DNA of 64,000 bases from Haloarcula halophila (lineage in GTDB: Archaea; Halobacteriota; Halobacteria; Halobacteriales; Haloarculaceae). The stretch is taken from the NCBI RefSeq assembly GCF_029278565.1, contig NZ_CP119559.1, positions 1,054,001 through 1,118,000 on the forward strand. The letters are read 5' to 3'. How positions within the stretch are numbered: position 1 is the first letter of the stretch; every line of letters begins with the position of its first letter. Positions 60,925-64,000 of this stretch are shown here, one piece after another. The translations under genes and the position numbers were made by a program. The notes under the pieces are model-generated. The model did not search any database and had not been told where the DNA came from. It saw only the letters and a list, made by a program, of their open reading frames with translations.

Positions 60925-61289
60925 ACCACGTCGCGGATGTGGTCGGCCAGCACGCCGTACTGCTCGGTCCCGGTCCCCTTCTGCACGACGTTCGTGACGC
61001 CCGCCTTCGCGGCTGCACCCTCCAAGTCTTCGAGTTCACGGGCGGTAAACAGGAGGAAAGGGATGTCGTTTCCGCGGTCACGGAGCGCCGAACAGAGTTC
61101 CAGCCCGTCGAGTTTCGGCATCTTGTAGTCGCTGACGACCGCGTCGTACCCCTCGGTACCGATCCGTTCGAGCGCTGCTTCGGGATCGGTCTCGCCGGTC
61201 ACCTCGAACCCGTCTTCCTGCCCCAGGAACGTCTCGACGATTTCGAGCACGTCACGGTCTTCGTCGACCAGGAGCACGTCGATACTCAT
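60921..61289 (-). CDS. Single-domain response regulator
   Basis: A 122-residue REC domain. MSIDVLLVDEDRDVLEIVET gives the acidic pocket, VVSDYKMPKLDG the phospho-acceptor Asp54, FLLFTARELEDL the switch Thr, and VVQKGTG the conserved Lys. No output domain is attached, so it would act by protein contact or as a phosphate carrier. It is convergent with the large kinase gene (four-base overlap). Pairing of the two is suggested by position only. Start at 61289 matches the domain exactly; an earlier ATG is rejected. Confidence 0.93.
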   Translation of the reverse strand: MSIDVLLVDEDRDVLEIVETFLGQEDGFEVTGETDPEAALERIGTEGYDAVVSDYKMPKLDGLELCSALRDRGNDIPFLLFTARELEDLEGAAAKAGVTNVVQKGTGTEQYGVLADHIRDVV

Positions 61290-61326
61290 TACCCGTACGT
61301 CGTCACCATCGAATATAAATTCCCGG

Positions 61327-61533
61327 TCACCGCATGACGTCGCGGTCGACGAACGCGCTCCGGTCGGCACTGAGCCAGGTCGTGAGGCGGGCGGTCTCGG
61401 GGCAATCGGGCGGGTACACCGTACAGCGGTCCGGGCCGTCGCTGTAGTGGACGACCGTCGATCGCAGTTCGACGGTCGGCTCCTCGGGTGATTGCTGGCG
61501 GTCGTCGGTCACCCAGTCGGGATCGGAGTACAT
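61327..61533 (-). CDS. DUF7511-type small protein
   Basis: A 68-residue protein from ATG 61531-61533: MYSDPDWVTDDRQQSPEEPT then VELRSTVVHYSDGPDRCTVYPPDCPETARLTTWLSADRSAFVDRD, the pattern of haloarchaeal DUF7511 proteins (VELRS.VV.Y.DGPDRCT.YP......TTW..A). Function unknown. A TTTTGTTTG element about 28 nt upstream may be the TATA box. Confidence 0.75.
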   Translation of the reverse strand: MYSDPDWVTDDRQQSPEEPTVELRSTVVHYSDGPDRCTVYPPDCPETARLTTWLSADRSAFVDRDVMR

Positions 61534-61600
61534 GGCTCGTCCCGACCGTCGAACAGGGCAAACAAAACCGCTGCTAAGAGCCCTCAATAGCAGTATAGAA

Positions 61601-61771
61601 CTACGCGACCTGTGCAGTGTCGACCTCGCCGTCGATGCGGACGAACCCGTAGTCACACTCCGGACAGTGCCACTTGACTTTCCTGCCGAGATGCATCCGC
61701 GTGCTGGCGACTTTCCAGAAGTCACAGTACTGGTCACACTCCGGACAGTAGTGTTCGAGTTCCAGGCTCAT
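61601..61771 (-). CDS. 56-residue zinc-ribbon protein (DUF7838 type)
   Basis: Reads MSLELEHYCPECDQYCDFWK, then RMHLGRKVKWHCPECDYGFVRIDGEVDT. Two CPEC knuckles 27 residues apart make a zinc ribbon, matching a conserved haloarchaeal small-protein family. ATG at 61769-61771; longer in-frame readings upstream are spurious. No role is known. Confidence 0.78.
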   Translation of the reverse strand: MSLELEHYCPECDQYCDFWKVASTRMHLGRKVKWHCPECDYGFVRIDGEVDTAQVA

Positions 61772-61855
61772 ATCAGGCTGTTTCACGTCGGTACAATTGA
61801 AGCTCCCGGTTTCGGGAGCGAAGGACGGAACCGACACCGGTGCCAACGGAGGGAT

Positions 61856-62512
61856 ATGGGAACGACCGACCGGACGACTGCGCTCGCCCCGGACGAGGCA
61901 GCGCCGCCGCCCGGCGAGACGCGAACAGCGACGTTCGGACTGGGCTGTTTCTGGGGTCCCGACGCCCGCTTCGGCGCGATGGAGGGAGTGGTCCGGACTC
62001 GCGTGGGGTACGCCGGCGGCACCGAGCCAGCTCCCAGTTACTACTCGCTGGGCGACCACACCGAAGTCGTCCAGGTGGAGTACGATCCCGACGTACTCGA
62101 CTATCCAGACCTGCTGGACGTCTGCTGGCGCAGTCACGATCCGTTCTCGGCGGCCCGCAAACGCCAATACCGCGGGGTAATTCTCGTCCACGACGACGAC
62201 CAGCGGGCGGCCGCCGAACGGTCCCGGGACGAACTGGCCGACCGGACCGGCAAGTCCGTTCGGACGCCGATCGAACCCCTGGAGGCGTTCTTCCTCGCGG
62301 AGGAGACCCACCAGAAGTACGAACTCCGATCGACGCCGATCCTGGGCGACGAACTCGTCGAACAGTACGGTGACGGCTTCGTCGATTCGACGGTCGCCGC
62401 CCGCCTCAACGGCTTCGTCGCCGGCCACGGCGAACAGGCACAGCGCGACGCGTTCCTAGCGAGCGTCGACCTCCCGCCGGCCGCACTCTCGGAACTGGAG
62501 CGCCGCCTGTAA
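61856..62512 (+). CDS. msrA: Peptide-methionine (S)-S-oxide reductase MsrA
   Basis: A 218-residue enzyme that reduces methionine-S-sulfoxide in proteins. Catalytic motif GLGCFWGPDARFGAMEGVVRTRVGYAGGTEPAPSYYSLGDHTEVVQVEYDP (nucleophile Cys in GCFWG), followed by RSHDPFSAARKRQYRGVILVHD and AEETHQKYELR, all family landmarks. The start ATG has CGGAGGG about 4 nt upstream. An N-terminal stretch of about 25 residues precedes the domain. A longer in-frame reading from 61532 is not used. Confidence 0.93.
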   Translation: MGTTDRTTALAPDEAAPPPGETRTATFGLGCFWGPDARFGAMEGVVRTRVGYAGGTEPAPSYYSLGDHTEVVQVEYDPDVLDYPDLLDVCWRSHDPFSAARKRQYRGVILVHDDDQRAAAERSRDELADRTGKSVRTPIEPLEAFFLAEETHQKYELRSTPILGDELVEQYGDGFVDSTVAARLNGFVAGHGEQAQRDAFLASVDLPPAALSELERRL

Positions 62513-62536
62513 CCCGTCGGCTGGCCCGTCGACGCA

Positions 62537-62547
62537 CGGCTATAAGG
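62537..62547 (+). promoter_or_regulatory. TATA box of the cobalamin adenosyltransferase gene
   Basis: CGGCTATAAGG, centred about 28 nt before ATG 62571, an almost perfect leaderless-promoter spacing. Confidence 0.6.
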
Positions 62548-62570
62548 TCGTGGCAGCCCCAGTCTCGGCT

Positions 62571-63107
62571 ATGACGATCTACACCGGCCGCGGCGATCAG
62601 GGCCAGACCGACCTCCGGAACATGGAGCGCGTCTCGAAGGACAGCCGCCGCATCGAGGCCTACGGCACTGTCGACGAGGTAAACGCCCTCGTCGGCGTCG
62701 TGCGGCCGACCGGCCACGACGACATCGACGAGAAGCTCCGGGCGGTCCAGAACCACCTCCACATCATCCAGGCGGACTTCGCGAACCCCCAGCCAGAGGA
62801 GGGCGACCCGCGGCTCACCGAGGCCCACGTCGAGGAGATCGAGGCGATCATCGACGAGGCCGACGAGGAACTGGACCCCCTGGAGTCGTTTATCCTCCCT
62901 TCGGGATCGGTACCGGGCGCGAAGCTCCACCACGCACGAGCGGTCTGTCGCCGTGCGGAGCGACGGTCGGTCTCGCTGGCCGCCGAGGAGGCCGTCGTCA
63001 ACGAGACGGCGATCGTCTACCTCAACCGGCTCTCGGACGCGCTGTTTACCCTCGCGCGCCTGGTGAACAAGCGCGAAGGCGTCCGGGAGGAGAACCCCGA
63101 TTACTGA
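62571..63107 (+). CDS. Cob(I)yrinic acid a,c-diamide adenosyltransferase, PduO type
   Basis: A 178-residue enzyme that transfers the adenosyl group of ATP to cob(I)alamin, making coenzyme B12. It begins MTIYTGRGDQGQTDLRNMERVSKDSRRIEAYGTVDEVNALVGVV, the PduO signature, and ends FILPSGSVPGAKLHHARAVCRRAERR and NETAIVYLNRLSDALFTLARLVNKR. A three-helix N-terminal plus helical C-terminal bundle is expected. Leaderless start at 62571. The next small gene overlaps its stop. Confidence 0.94.
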   Translation: MTIYTGRGDQGQTDLRNMERVSKDSRRIEAYGTVDEVNALVGVVRPTGHDDIDEKLRAVQNHLHIIQADFANPQPEEGDPRLTEAHVEEIEAIIDEADEELDPLESFILPSGSVPGAKLHHARAVCRRAERRSVSLAAEEAVVNETAIVYLNRLSDALFTLARLVNKREGVREENPDY

Positions 63108-63252
63108 GCAGAGATCGGCCGACGACTGGCGGTGGCGGCTCCGTCACGACACCGGTACCATCATCGCCGACAGCTACGCCAGCAAGGCCGAACAGTGCAT
63201 CGAGAGCGGCAAGACCAACGCCCCCGACGCCGGGATCGAGGGACAGGACTGA
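63100..63252 (+). CDS. HVO_2922/YegP-like small protein with apparent ATT start
   Basis: A reading frame of 51 codons giving (M)TEQRSADDWRWRLRHDTGT then IIADSYASKAEQCIESGKTNAPDAGIEGQD, the pattern of haloarchaeal YegP/DUF1508-like proteins (WRWRL.HD.G.IIADS...S...A...I...K.NAPDA). No ATG, GTG or TTG lies between the in-frame stop at 63064 and the conserved region; the only codon at the expected place is ATT at 63100, inside the end of the preceding gene (GAT TAC TGA). It may start at ATT, or be a remnant with a mutated start. Confidence 0.6.
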   Translation: MTEQRSADDWRWRLRHDTGTIIADSYASKAEQCIESGKTNAPDAGIEGQD

Positions 63253-63308
63253 CCGAGCCGCCGGTAGCGGTTCGCAATAGCAAAGTGACCGGCCCGGAAG
63301 GGTGAGGT

Positions 63309-64000
63309 ATGAAAGCGACCGCGAAGGCCCACCCGATCCAGGGGTTGGTCAAGTACCACGGGATGCGCGACGAGGAGCTTCGCCTCCCGTACCACGACAG
63401 CATCTCCGTCTGTACGGCACCGAGTCACTCGAAGACGACCGTCGAGTTCGAGCCCGACCGGACCGAGGACAGCTACGTCATCGACGGCGAACCGGTCGAG
63501 GGCCGGGGCGCCGAGCGGATCGACGCCGTCGTCGACCACGTCCGGGAGGTGGCGGGCATCGACCACGGCGTCCGCTTCGAGTCGACGAACAACTTCCCGA
63601 CCAACATCGGCTTTGGCTCCTCGTCGTCGGGCTTCGCCGCGGCGGCGATGGCACTGGTCGAGGCCGCCGGCCTCGACATGACTCGCCCGGAGATCTCGAC
63701 GGTCGCCCGACGTGGCTCCTCCTCGGCCGCCCGGGCAGTCACGGGCGCGTTCTCGCACCTCCGGACGGGCATGAACGACAAGGACTGCCGGAGCGAGCGC
63801 ATCGAGACCGACCTGGACGACGACCTCCGGATCGTCGCCGGGATGGTCCCCTCGTACAAGGAAACGGAGGCCGCACACGAGGAGGCCGCCGACAGCCACA
63901 TGTTCGAGGCACGGATGGCCCACATCCACGGACAGATCTCGGACATGCGCGACGCGCTCTACGACACCGACTTCGACCGGGCGTTCGAGTTGGCCGAGCA
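63309..64000 (+). CDS. mvaD: Diphosphomevalonate/phosphomevalonate decarboxylase, cut at the window edge
   Basis: At least 230 residues, beginning MKATAKAHPIQGLVKYHGMR, a GHMP-kinase-fold start (AHPIQGLVKYHG replaces the usual APVNIAVKYWGKR). Further: ISVCTAPSHSKTTVEF, ESTNNFPTNIGFGSSSSGFAAAAMALVEAAGLDM (the glycine/serine loop), RGSSSAARAVTGAFSHL. Haloarchaea use an alternate mevalonate pathway in which the Haloferax homologue decarboxylates phosphomevalonate rather than diphosphomevalonate; this gene is expected to do likewise, giving isopentenyl phosphate for lipids. The 3' end lies outside the window. Confidence 0.9.
   Translation, partial: MKATAKAHPIQGLVKYHGMRDEELRLPYHDSISVCTAPSHSKTTVEFEPDRTEDSYVIDGEPVEGRGAERIDAVVDHVREVAGIDHGVRFESTNNFPTNIGFGSSSSGFAAAAMALVEAAGLDMTRPEISTVARRGSSSAARAVTGAFSHLRTGMNDKDCRSERIETDLDDDLRIVAGMVPSYKETEAAHEEAADSHMFEARMAHIHGQISDMRDALYDTDFDRAFELAE

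Overview
The window is a GC-rich chromosomal segment of a halophilic archaeon (class Halobacteria). The evidence is the acidic proteome (Asp/Glu-rich proteins, long acidic tails on ribosomal proteins), an archaeal ribosomal super-operon that includes eukaryote-type proteins (eS4, eL19, eL32, eS8) and an RNase P protein, leaderless genes with a TATA-like box about 27 nt before the start codon, a PhoU with an AbrB domain, Tat-lipoprotein PstS, histidine kinases with the halophile H-box RHNLRND, and many haloarchaeal small zinc proteins. The gene set recalls Haloarcula and relatives, but the genus is an inference. No IS element, CRISPR array or rRNA was seen.

Layout. 1-4.1 kb: a DHH phosphoesterase (cut by the window edge), an Lrp-type regulator and the two-subunit 2-oxoacid:ferredoxin oxidoreductase KorAB. 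4.3-10.4 kb: hydantoinase/oxoprolinase pair HyuAB, a GtrA-like flippase, a sulfatase-family enzyme and a membrane protein. 10.5-17.4 kb: envelope and regulatory genes, including two related sets of stand-alone membrane 'sensor' domain proteins paired with small winged-helix regulators. 17.5-19.9 kb: an ABC exporter. 20-34.2 kb: the S10-spc super-operon on the minus strand, from a SPOUT methyltransferase through uL3 to uL15 and SecY, nearly all translationally coupled; a 21-codon reading frame with hairpins sits between uL2 and uS19. 34.5 kb: tRNA-Gly(GCC), followed by degenerate copies of tRNA T-arm sequence.

35-44.7 kb is a housekeeping stretch: thiamine-binding protein, Mch (C1 metabolism), an SDR, a GTPBP1-like GTPase, phosphoglycolate phosphatase, a J-domain membrane protein, PyrF, DUF2240, eS8 and several tiny zinc-binding proteins. 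44.8-54 kb is a phosphate island: a PPP-type metallophosphatase and polyphosphate kinase in one operon, PhoU convergent with it, and pstSCAB divergent from phoU across a 321-bp AT-rich regulatory region holding a palindrome. Together these genes would import phosphate, sense it and store it as polyphosphate.

54-64 kb: a TatD-like hydrolase, a NYN-domain nuclease-like protein, a secreted beta-helix protein with ten 23-residue repeats, a 1397-residue six-PAS/two-GAF histidine kinase convergent with a single-domain response regulator, MsrA, a PduO-type cobalamin adenosyltransferase, a small HVO_2922/YegP-like protein that seems to begin with ATT, and the start of the (phospho)mevalonate decarboxylase gene.
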